Shown: positions 1 through 10,300 of the stretch, in pieces
Numbering within the stretch: the first letter of the stretch is position 1
Layout of the letters: every line of letters begins with the position of its first letter
Virus record (IMG/VR): IMGVR_UViG_3300020428_000087
Coordinates: 1 to 23,292 of that record
Source of the DNA: a virus
Direction: 5' to 3' (one strand)
DNA: 23,292 nucleotides
Position numbers and translations under genes: made by a program
Notes under the pieces: model-generated
The model's database searches: none
Seen by the model: only the letters and a program-made list of their open reading frames with translations
Told to the model about the DNA's origin: nothing

Positions 1-1303
1 TAGAAGCAAGACCCATTGGTTGATAGTATTTCAACACTCCAGTTACTTTATCCCATGATGCCACGTAACCAACAGCAGTTGATCCAACACCAACTGTCTG
101 TGTTATTTCGGAGTCAACTGCATATGTTGTTGCAGTTGTAAGTCCTCCTAATTTCAAAGCTTTTAATCCACTAACAATGGATGTATCAAGTAGTTCAGTA
201 TCACTACCAAAAACAGTAGGATTCTTAAGAATACCAACCCTAGCAAAGTCATTACCTTCAATGATATCTGGGTTAGTTTCTAATGTTTCAAATCTTGCGT
301 AAAGAAGAGCTCTATAAGCACCCAACTCTCTATAAATGTCATATCCATGACCACCTTTTGGTGGAACAACAACATTGAATTGTGCTATGGATGTTGTACC
401 TATACCAGTATTGGTTAAGTTAGCAAGAGGACCACCACTTTCACTGCCAGGAGCGCCTGGGAAGAACTGAAGAGATCCATGAGTGTATCCTGTACCACCA
501 TCGGTAACAAACACCTCAGATACTTTTCCGAAAGAATCTACAGTAATGGTTGCTTTACCATCAACACCATCTCCCAGAATAGGAACATTTGCAAAGGATG
601 TAGAGATAGGCTGATAACTTGCACCCCTATCATTAACTACAACAACTTCAATTTTACCATCAATTGCATTATTTTTAGTAGCAATTGTTTCTCCAGTCTC
701 ACCCCATTGTTCTGGAACGGGGATATATTCGATGGAATCAAACTTTACGATTTCCGAAGGTTTAATCGTGTAAAGGTATTTCCAAACATAACCGTCGCCA
801 CTAGTACCAGCTGCCCTAGGCTCAAGGTCAATAAATGTGGGTTGGTCATACGAAGGCCTACCCTTTGGGTTCTCTGGATCTGATCCATTTTGTAAGCACA
901 CATACACTTTCAAGTCTTCATTAACGACATAATAATTTGCCTCATAGAGACTACCCTGACTTGTAATTGGAGTCAAGTTGTATATGTTATAATCATGTCG
1001 ATACATTTCATATGTAGTACCTGCCACCCACTTAACCTTTCTCACCAATCTACGAACATCCTTGTCCGTGATTTTCTTCATTGCAATAGTTGATTCCTTA
1101 ATGGAATACTCTTCTTGGAATCCATCTAAAGGAGATGGAGTGTTAGTAGCCCAAGTACTTGTACCACCAGCTTTGGGTTCAATTGAATTAGGTAATCCAA
1201 GAAATGCATAATACTTATTTACAGTCGATCCCACACCAACAAAACTTTTAACAAAAGTCTCGGCGTTCAGAATCCTGAATTGTTCAGAAATAATGGCAGG
1301 CAT
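1..1303 (-). CDS. gp8: Baseplate wedge protein gp8, N-terminal 434 residues (cut by left window edge)
   Basis: T4 gp8 is a structural component of the baseplate wedge, which assembles with gp6, gp7, gp10, gp53 and gp25. I translated this frame by hand: it opens at ATG 1303-1301 and has no stop before position 1, so the 3' end is missing. The N-terminus MPAIISEQFRILNAE is typical of cyanophage gp8. Family landmarks are the GDGYVWKYLYT segment (about residues 169-179) and PPKGGHGYDIYRELGA (about 314-329). T4 gp8 is about 334 residues, so this copy, already 434 without a stop, is enlarged. Between the two landmarks lies an extra beta module with a GGTGY motif (about 269-273), the same motif that recurs in the two giant neighbours. 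No clear Shine-Dalgarno sequence precedes the ATG. A degenerate late promoter lies 25 nt upstream. The identity rests on motifs and on the gp6...gp8 synteny. Confidence 0.9.
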   Translation of the reverse strand, partial: MPAIISEQFRILNAETFVKSFVGVGSTVNKYYAFLGLPNSIEPKAGGTSTWATNTPSPLDGFQEEYSIKESTIAMKKITDKDVRRLVRKVKWVAGTTYEMYRHDYNIYNLTPITSQGSLYEANYYVVNEDLKVYVCLQNGSDPENPKGRPSYDQPTFIDLEPRAAGTSGDGYVWKYLYTIKPSEIVKFDSIEYIPVPEQWGETGETIATKNNAIDGKIEVVVVNDRGASYQPISTSFANVPILGDGVDGKATITVDSFGKVSEVFVTDGGTGYTHGSLQFFPGAPGSESGGPLANLTNTGIGTTSIAQFNVVVPPKGGHGYDIYRELGAYRALLYARFETLETNPDIIEGNDFARVGILKNPTVFGSDTELLDTSIVSGLKALKLGGLTTATTYAVDSEITQTVGVGSTAVGYVASWDKVTGVLKYYQPMGLAS

Positions 1304-1328
1304 TTTAAGCTAGTGGTGTTTTTTTCTT

Positions 1329-1336
1329 TATTTAGT
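1329..1336 (-). promoter_or_regulatory. Degenerate T4-type late promoter upstream of gp8
   Basis: The minus strand reads ACTAAATA here, against the T4 late -10 consensus TATAAATA. It lies in the 35-nt gap between the giant gene's stop and the gp8 ATG. It continues as TAAATAAAGAAAAA, 14 nt identical to the sequence at the perfect late promoter at 12680-12687. The shared flank and matching position support a weakened or divergent late promoter. Two mismatches in the core make this uncertain. Confidence 0.5.
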
Positions 1337-1338
1337 GG

Positions 1339-4300
1339 TTAAGTTAGAGGTTTTATTCTGGAAACCACCGCAGCAGTGGATAATCCTGTTAATCCATTGT
1401 CTGGATTTACCAAGAATTCTTGTGGAGCACCAGCTCCTCTATTCTGATATCCGTAGATTTGACCCCATGTATATTTACCGTAGAAGGTATCAATAAGAGT
1501 TGAAGTGACAAATCCCACTTGAATATCACTGTTATTATTTGGACCAGGCTGGAAGGCACATGTTACTGTTACTAAACCAGAAACAGAATCACCATCAGTT
1601 GCATATTCTACTCTGAATATACCACCAAGATTATCTCCAGCTGTAATTATTCCAACTTTATTCAAAGGATAATTATTAATTCCACCGATGGCAGTTGTGA
1701 TTCCAGTCAATGCATGACCAACAACACAAGGACTATCATAAACTATAAAGTAATCATCCTTCTGCAATTGACTATAATTAATTCCCAAGGCATTAAGTGA
1801 AGAATATCCATATCCAAGGTTAGTATTATCATTGAAATCAGACTTCAATGTGAATTGTAACCTAGGCGGAATAGTAACACCTATACCAGGCATCCAAGTA
1901 TTAATACCAACAATAGTACCAAAATCACCTCTGGTTCTAAGTGAAAGAATATCTTCCTTCTTAGTAACATCGGATTGAACTAAAGATGGAGGGGAACTTC
2001 CAACATCATATCCAAATCCACCATCAAGGATATTTACACTTGTTATGACACCAGCAGTAACCGAAGCAGTTGCAGTTGCTCTATTGACTATTGGATCTGC
2101 ATAGAAAGCAGTTGTTCCAGATCCTACAGCAAGAACTCTTCTACCCTGACTTGGACCATAATTGGTCGATACAATATCCTTAATATTATTAGGATGATTT
2201 ACTACACGACCATTCCAATTGATTAGATCGAATGAATAATAAAGACTACCAGTAGTACTTATTCCAATGTAGATACCATCGATATACTTAAGAGTTCTAA
2301 AATCAAATGTAGCAGGATGAATTGCATTGTTATATTGTTGCTGACTCCAAGGTTCCCAGTAGTTCTTATCGGAAGAAACTCCAATAGTTCCATTATCTCC
2401 AACTGTGATGAATCTATTTCCATCGTAGATAATATCGTTCAAATTATAATTTGTATTACTTTGTTTTGGAGACCATATAGTTCCATCATTGGATGCAATT
2501 ACAGCACCACCATTTCCAACTGCAATAAACTCTTGTTGAGCATAAACCAATGAATTTAGATCCTGTAATGTATTAGAGAATCTACTGTAGTATGAATCAC
2601 TAGTAACACCAGTAGCAGTAAAGATAGATCCAGCAGCACCAACTGCAACCCAAGTATCTCTCGATCCTTCCCAGAGTACATCATTGAAACTACCAGCATA
2701 TTCACTTACATAAGTTACTGTCAAATTCAAAGCAGGAACTTGTCTCTCTTCCTTAAGATCCATTTCCTTCCAAGTGGTAATACTATTACCAACACCCATT
2801 GCTCTTGCAAGACTTCCAAATTCTCCAGCAGCAACAACATGAAGATCAGTAGGAGCAGAATATGTCCAACCAACGCCAACGGCATTGAAGGAAACTGTTC
2901 CACCAAATCCAATACTTCCTCTTTCCCAGAACTCGCCACTCTTAGTATTAATGTATCTACTACTACTTCCAACGGCAAGGAAAGGTTCTTCTGTAGTAAA
3001 TGCGTTCCACTGGACATCATCAGTTACACCAGTTATTCCATCAAACTTCCAATCCTTAATAATATCCTTCTTCTTAATTGCAGAATTAGATATTGAAATT
3101 ATTGGATTAGTGAGATAACTATATCCAGATCCACCACTTGTAATAGTCAAGGATGATATACTAGAAGAAGTAGAAACTAGAGAAGTAACAATGCCTGGTT
3201 CAATATCATAGTCTTCAAAAATCTGTGCATTTCTCTCAGATTGTGTTAATAGGTCAATATCAGAGAATACTGGATATGCATTATTAACCCAAATGATATT
3301 ATCACTACTACCCACATTTCTAATAATTCTAGTTGTAGGAACAATCCTAGCCTTTAAACTTGGTCTTGCCTTAGAAATTAGAACACCAGAAACAACCTTA
3401 TCTACCTTCTGTTTTTCCCACGTAATTGGTCTCTCAGCAGTTTGATTAGTATCAATACCGATACTATCATATGCAGCAGTTTCTAAAACATCAGAAGCAA
3501 CAATTCTCTTACCTGTTCTTGGGAACTGATCGATATCAAAGATATTATTTTTATTTTCTTTGATCTGAACAATATCACCAGCCTTAACGGTCAATGGTGG
3601 TTCAACTGTTTCAACATCCCTCTTAGATCCTCTAAAGTAGAAGATAGAACACTTGGAATTGGGTTTTGGTGGTTCAGTAAATACGATTCTACTACCCTTA
3701 AAGATATAAGCAGATTGGGGAGTCTGTAGAATATCATTCATGTAAATGAAGATATTGTTAGTGATATCCATATCACTACCAGGCAAAGTCTTAAGACTCA
3801 ATATCTCAGTAGTACCACCCGTTGTAACAGATAAAGTAAATTTCTTACGTATTCCATTAAAGTATGCAGAAATACTATCAAATAGTATAAACTGTCCCAT
3901 ATAGAAGGATGAGAAGTCATCATTCTCTAGATCAGTTACACTTAACTGGAACTCTGTAAGAACACCGACTCTAGGGTCACTTGATAGTCCAGCAACTGTT
4001 AATGCCTCAGTAATCTTATATCCAATTCCTTCTTCAGTTAGATTGAACTGACCAATATTACCATCAACATTAACACGTAAATCAACTACACCATTTGTTC
4101 CTATTCCACTGCTACCACTAATATACTCTAAAGGTAGGTTAAAGTATGGATCTGGTTCAACAATCTCTAAATCTATTGGTTTATCAATTCTACCACCTCT
4201 CTTGAAGTTGGCATATTCAGTAGTTAAACCAAGATTAACTCTTACACTACCACCATCAATTCTTTCTAGAACATCTACTCCAGAATATCCATCACCAGTA

Positions 4301-7300
4301 GAAGATGTTACTCTCTTACCGTGGAACATCTGACCACCTCTATTGTAGTGGTGAACACAAGTTGATATACCAACATTAACGACATATTCAGTTGGAGAAA
4401 GAATCTTATCAATAAATGTTCCTCCAGAAGCATAATCAGATCCACTTACTGAATTATTAACAAGTCTAGGAGCAACAATAGCACCTTGAATTGTTCCACC
4501 AGTCTTATAGAATGTTGGTACAGTAGATACACCAACGTTCATTTCTACTTTAGTACTACTGATAACTCTAGTAACCTTAGTACCATCAAACCAAGGATCT
4601 CCTTTCTTAGGATATGCGTGTGCCTGAACATTACCATCTCTAGTACAAGTGAATGTTAAAGCACCTTGTTCATACTTAAAGTTAGTTCCAGCAGTGAAAC
4701 TATGACCAGCACCAACTGTCATTGTCATAATACCGACAACTTCATTATAAGTTGCAGCAGAAGCGGTGTAAGTAACAGCAGTTGTTGTACCTACATTTAC
4801 ACTTAAAGTATTTGGTTCAGATGTATCAACAGTTAGTTTAGAATTATGGGCTGGGTCTGAAGAACGAGGATACTTATGTTCGGTGGAGTTATCATCCATC
4901 GCACAAGTATATGTTAGAGAATCTGTAACAATTCCAACACTTCTACTGTAATCCACTCCATGTGCATTATCAGTTGTTAATTCAACCCATCCTGTAGAAG
5001 GATTGTAAGTAGCATTAGTAACATTTACTGGAGTTATTGTGGTTATACCAACATTAACTGTAATGGAGTTTGTACTATGTGTCTTAATACCTATCTCTTG
5101 ATTATCGATAGGATCTCCAGTATTGATTGCCTTACCAACATTTAATGTTACAGTATTCTGAGTTGTTGCTCCAATTGCAACATTCTTGTTGTGTATGGGA
5201 TCTGTTGTTCTAGGATATGAATGGTTACTAGCATGTCTATCCTTAGCACAAGTGAATATCAAGGAATTAGTAGCAATTCCAATATTATCTCCAACTACAA
5301 GTGCATGATTAGCAGAAGTTAAAGTTAATATTCCAGTTATTCCTGTATAAGATGCAGCAGAGACATCTAATACAGATCCAGCAGCACCAACATTAACGGT
5401 GATACTAGTTGCAGTAGTAGATGCAATAGAAATTACTTTTGCATTATATGGGTCAGTTGCACGAGGATATGCATGATCACTAGCATAATTATCCCTTCCA
5501 CACTTGAATGTTATACCACTTGTAACGATTCCAACCTTAAGTTGACTATCAACTGCAAGAGTAACTGTTGCAGGATCAACCGTCATAGTCATAATACCAG
5601 TTGAACCATCATAAACAGCAGTGGTTACACCAGCATATTGAAGAGTAGATACACCAACATTACATGAAATAGTTGTTGCAGTTACTCCAGTAATTGGTAT
5701 AGACTTCCTATGTTGAGGATCAGTTGTACGAGGATAAGCATGATTTGAAGAATGACTATCTCTTGCACAAGTAAATGTTATACCACCCGTTGCAATTCCA
5801 ATTCCGCCAGGAGTTGAAGCTGTTAATCCATGACCAGATGGAACAGTAATTGTCAGAACACCTGTAGAAGGAATGTAAGTAGCGGTAGAAATATTTGTTG
5901 TTACTATTGTAGAAACACCAACATTAACTGTAATGGTATTAACTGTAGTTGCACCAATCGCAACGTTGGTCAATCCATGTACTGGGTCTGTAGTACGAGG
6001 ATATGTGTGTTCAGTAGCATGAGCATCTCTAGCACAAGTGAATGTTAAAGAATCAGTCTTAATTCCAACAGTATCAGTACCAGCAATAAGACCATGAGCA
6101 GAGCCGAACGTTAGTACTAGATTACCTGTAGCAGGGGCGTAAGTTGCACCTGTTGGAGTAAATTTAGTACCTGTCCAAGAACCTTTATGGACTGCATCAG
6201 TATTTTCTGTTCCAGCAACGAATGTGTGAGCATAATCACCACCAGTAAATGCAGCACCAGCCAAAGAACTAACGTAAGTGTGTGCAAAGTTGCCACCAAA
6301 CTCCAATGCGGATGATAATGCACTTGAGAACTGATGAGGATAAACTCCATCAACAAGAATTGCACCAGAATTAGCACTTACAAATGTATGAGCATATCCA
6401 GTTCTAGGATATGTGTGATTTGTTGCGTGATTATCTTGAGCACATGTAAATGTTAATCCATCAGTGGAGATACCTAAAGTTCCATTTGCCTTAGATAGTC
6501 CATCTGCATCTGCATTATAGAATACATGATTATAATCTCCACCAGAGTAGATTGAATCAGCAGTTGCAGAAATAAAGATATGATCAGATAGGTTTGAAGA
6601 TGTACCAACATCAAGAGTGATACCAGTTGCACTGGTAGAAACTATTCTAACAGCAGTGTTATATGCAGGATCTGGGCCCCCAATAGCTGTTGCTCTTGGA
6701 TAGAAATGATTTGTTGTATATCCATCCTTACCACAAGTAAATTTAAATGCACGAGTCTTTAATCTAACATTCTGACCCTTCGATAATTTGTGTGATCCTA
6801 TAGTTACTGTAAGATGTCCAGTAGCTGGATTATATGATCCTGCACTCGGACTCCATGAAGTTATTGTAGAAACACCAACATTAACACTAAAAGTATCTTC
6901 TGTAGTGTCAATAACTGGAGTCCATTTGGCTACTACTGGATCTGTACTTCTTGGATAACTATGAACTGTTTTTCTACCATCAAGACTACATGTAAATCTT
7001 AGAGAATCCTTTGCAAATTTTACCCTATCACCCGTAGTAAATCCATGATTAGGTACAGTACATGTGAGAATACCAGTTGCTCCATTATAATAAGCCATGT
7101 TAATGGTATAATAATCAGCAGACTTTAGAGATTCTCCAATTCTTGGTGATTCAATTACAAGTTCTCCAGTGGAAGGAGTATATGTAGAAGTTGATATCGC
7201 ATAAGTCTCTATAGTCGATACTCCAACATTTACTGTAAGTGTAGTTGCAGATGTTGATCCAATACCAACACTTAAGTTTCCACCATAAGGATCACTTGGT

Positions 7301-10300
7301 CTTGGATATGAATGTACAGTTCTATGTTCGTCTCTGGAACATGTAAATGATAGAGATCCTGTGTTGATTCCAATAGTATCAGATGCTTTCTTGAGTCCAT
7401 CAGCAAGACCAAGGAAGAATGTATGTGCAGTAGTGTTTGTAGAAACACCTACAAATACAGAGAAAGTATTAACTCCTACATTGTAGATTGGTAACCATTG
7501 ATTACTATATGGATCTGATGGACGAGGATATGAATGGGGTGCTGTGTAACCATCTTCAGCACACTTAAATGCAATTGATCCATCAACAAATTTAACGTAT
7601 TCACCACTCTTAAACCCATGAGAAGCAATTGTAGGTTCTATTACACCAGTAGAAGGTGTATATGTAGCGGTTGTAATCGTGTGTGAAGAGGTTGAAGTGT
7701 AAGTATGACCAGATCCAACTGTCAATACTAGATCACCTGTTAGAGGGTCATATGTAGATGTTGATATTGATCTCTTAGCAAGTGTAGATACACCAACTCT
7801 TACTGTGAAAGTATTTGTAGATACAGTTGTAATTCCTATATTCTGTCCATAAACAGGATCAGTCTCTCTTGGATATGCATGTTCTGTAGCATATCCATCT
7901 TTAGCACACTTGAATATTAGAGAACCAGAAGCTATTCCAACCTTTTGGACTGATCTTAATAGTCCTCCTGTAGATGCATTTTCAAAGGTATGAAGATAAT
8001 TACCACCACTAATAACTGCATCTGTTGAAACTCCAGTAAATTCATGATCATAATCACCACCAGTTATAACTGCATCAGCAGCAACACCTTGATTGGTGAT
8101 AAATGTGTGTGTAAAGTTTCCAGCAGAAGTTTGACCAATCTGCACCTCAAACATCGTACCAGCAACACCAATTACGGGTATAGCTTTATCATAATATGGG
8201 TCTGTAGGTCTTGGATAGAAATGAACTGTTGAGTTAGCGTCCTTCAAACAACTGAATGCTAAAGAACCAGGCTTAATCTTAACAGAGTCACCAACAATAA
8301 TACCATGATCTACAGTATCCAAAACAACTGTCATAATACCGACAGCAGGAGCATAATGAACGAATACTGGAGTACGTTTTACTATTGTAGAAACACCAAC
8401 ATTAACACTAATAGTTGTATCACCAACACCAGTTATAGGAACGGAAGTGTCATATACTGGATCTGTTGTTCTTGGATATGTCTTAATAGTCTGTTTTCCA
8501 TCCATTGAACACTTAAAGTTCAATGAACTATTTGCAATCTTAATACTAGTTCCCTGAAGTAAATCATGATTTCCAATGGTCATTGTCATGATACCAGTGG
8601 AAGCTGTGTAACTAGCGTCGGTAACAGTATGATTAACTATTGGTGATTTTCCTACAAATATCTCAAAAGTATCAGTTGTCTTATTCTCAACAGGAATCCA
8701 CTTATCACTAATTGGATCACTAGTTCTAGGATATGTGTGAGTGGATGCATATCCATCCATTGAACATTTAAATCCTAAAGAATTATCAATAACTTTAATA
8801 GTATCACCATTGGAGAACCCATGACTAGGTACTGTTATGGTTAAGATACCAACAACAGCGTTATATCTTGATGTGGTTATTGTATGTACAGAAGGACCAG
8901 ATAAACCATGACCATTAACAGTTAATGATAAGTCTCCCGTAAGTGGGTTGTAATCAGCAGCAGTTGGAGTTGTATTACTACCACCAACAACCGATATACA
9001 ATCAGTATTCTCAGAACCAGCAACAAATGTATGGTTATATGCACCACCAACTATAATTGTTTCTGGTAAAGAACTTACATAACGATGCGTATATGCACCA
9101 CCTTTAAATATTGCGTTTGATGCAGATGTAACAAACTTATGTTCAAAATCACCACCAGTTCTTAAAGCTCCATCAGTTGCTCTGATAAAGGTGTGATCAT
9201 ATTCTCCACCAAATATCAAACCACCTGTCTTTCCACTAACAAAAGTATGTACAAACTGATCTTGAGGTGGAGCATATCCAACTTGAGCACTAAAAGTAGT
9301 TCCTGTAATAGCAGTTATAGGAACGGAAGTATTATATGTACTTGACTGTCTTCTTGGATAATAATGTGTTCCAACACCTGCATCTATTTCGCAGGTCATT
9401 CCAATACCAGTTAATACAACGTCTTTACCTACTTTAAATCCATGATTGGCAGAAGTGGTAACGGTCATTACACCCGTTGTATTATCGTAGTCTGCACCAC
9501 TTAAATTAAGTCTAGGAGAATAGTCACAAGTAAATGCAATTCCACTAAAGACAACACAATCATCTTCTGATAAATTGTGGTTCTTTTTAGTAAGAACTGT
9601 TGCCATACCAGAGACGTTATCATATATGACTCTAGTTACCTCTACCGCAGGACTACTTCCAAATGTAACAGCAGTTCCAGTTGGTTGAATAAAGTCATCA
9701 GTAGATAATCCATGACCCTCTAATGGAACATAAGAACCAATACCCAAATGATGAGTATGAATTCCCACAGTTGTCATTCCAGCACCAATATTGACTTGGA
9801 AATTGACGTTATTTTCAATCTTGGTTATACCAAATACCCTTCTTGCATCACTTGGGAATGTTATATCCCCAATAGGAGTACTAAATGCAATACCAGCCAA
9901 TCTTACTGCATTATTAACTGTTAATCCATGTGCATATTGAGACTGTACAGTTGCAATACCTGTGGATGGGTTATACCAAACATTTGCAATTGCAGTACTA
10001 ATACCAAGTTCTTTTCCGTGAGCAGTTATGGTAGTAATTCCATCTGAAGGAGTTCCATCCAAATATGCGATTGATTTTGGTGTATAATATCCAGTTCCAC
10101 CATGAACAATAGAGAATGCTGTGACGATACCAGCTTCCATCCTCTCCACTACACCACCAGTTACATAATTATGTGCGAAAGTAGAAACACCAACAAAACA
10201 TTTAAATGTATTGGTAGTTACTCCAAGAAGATCAAATCCAGTTACATTCTTACCTTCTAAAATATGAGTATCGATACCAGATCTTACTGTACCACCAGCA

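Larger units (their letters stand above)
4600..9410 (-). repeat. Array of 16 C-x2-D-x5-H-x-YPR repeats
   Basis: In-frame protein-level tandem repeats. The YPR codons fall near plus-strand positions 9353, 8729, 8468, 8208, 7865, 7519, 7300, 6947, 6692, 6402, 5993, 5726, 5459, 5207, 4861 and 4606. The basic period is about 252-267 nt (84-89 residues). Longer intervals of about 343-624 nt arise where other modules are inserted. A typical unit runs Y-x-P-x-TG, HGL-x-x-G, SLxFxC-x2-D-x5-H-x-YPR-x2-DP, then a VNVGxST strand. The C-D-H-Y-P spacing is invariant. Copy 3 has Lys for His, copy 16 has YPK, copy 1 has RQSS after YPR, and copies 9 and 10 lack the direct DP. Confidence 0.92.

Noticed and set aside
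479-883. Plus-strand open frame inside gp8
   Set aside because: It is antisense to a well-supported gp8 frame, has no homology I recognise, and its Ser/Asn/Cys-rich composition is what the reverse of a Thr/Gly/Val-rich gene gives.
1304-1338. Transcription terminator in the T-rich plus-strand stretch before gp8
   Set aside because: The transcript strand is A-rich here, so there is no U-tract, and no stable hairpin precedes it.
2317-3118. Overlapping plus-strand frames and one minus-strand frame (2727-3020) within the propeller region
   Set aside because: All are shadows of the 3427-aa gene, with no ribosome-binding site and low-complexity translations.
4600-9410. CRISPR array or DNA satellite as an explanation for the periodicity
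   Set aside because: The repeats are conserved as protein, diverged in codon choice, about 260 nt apart and in one continuous frame.
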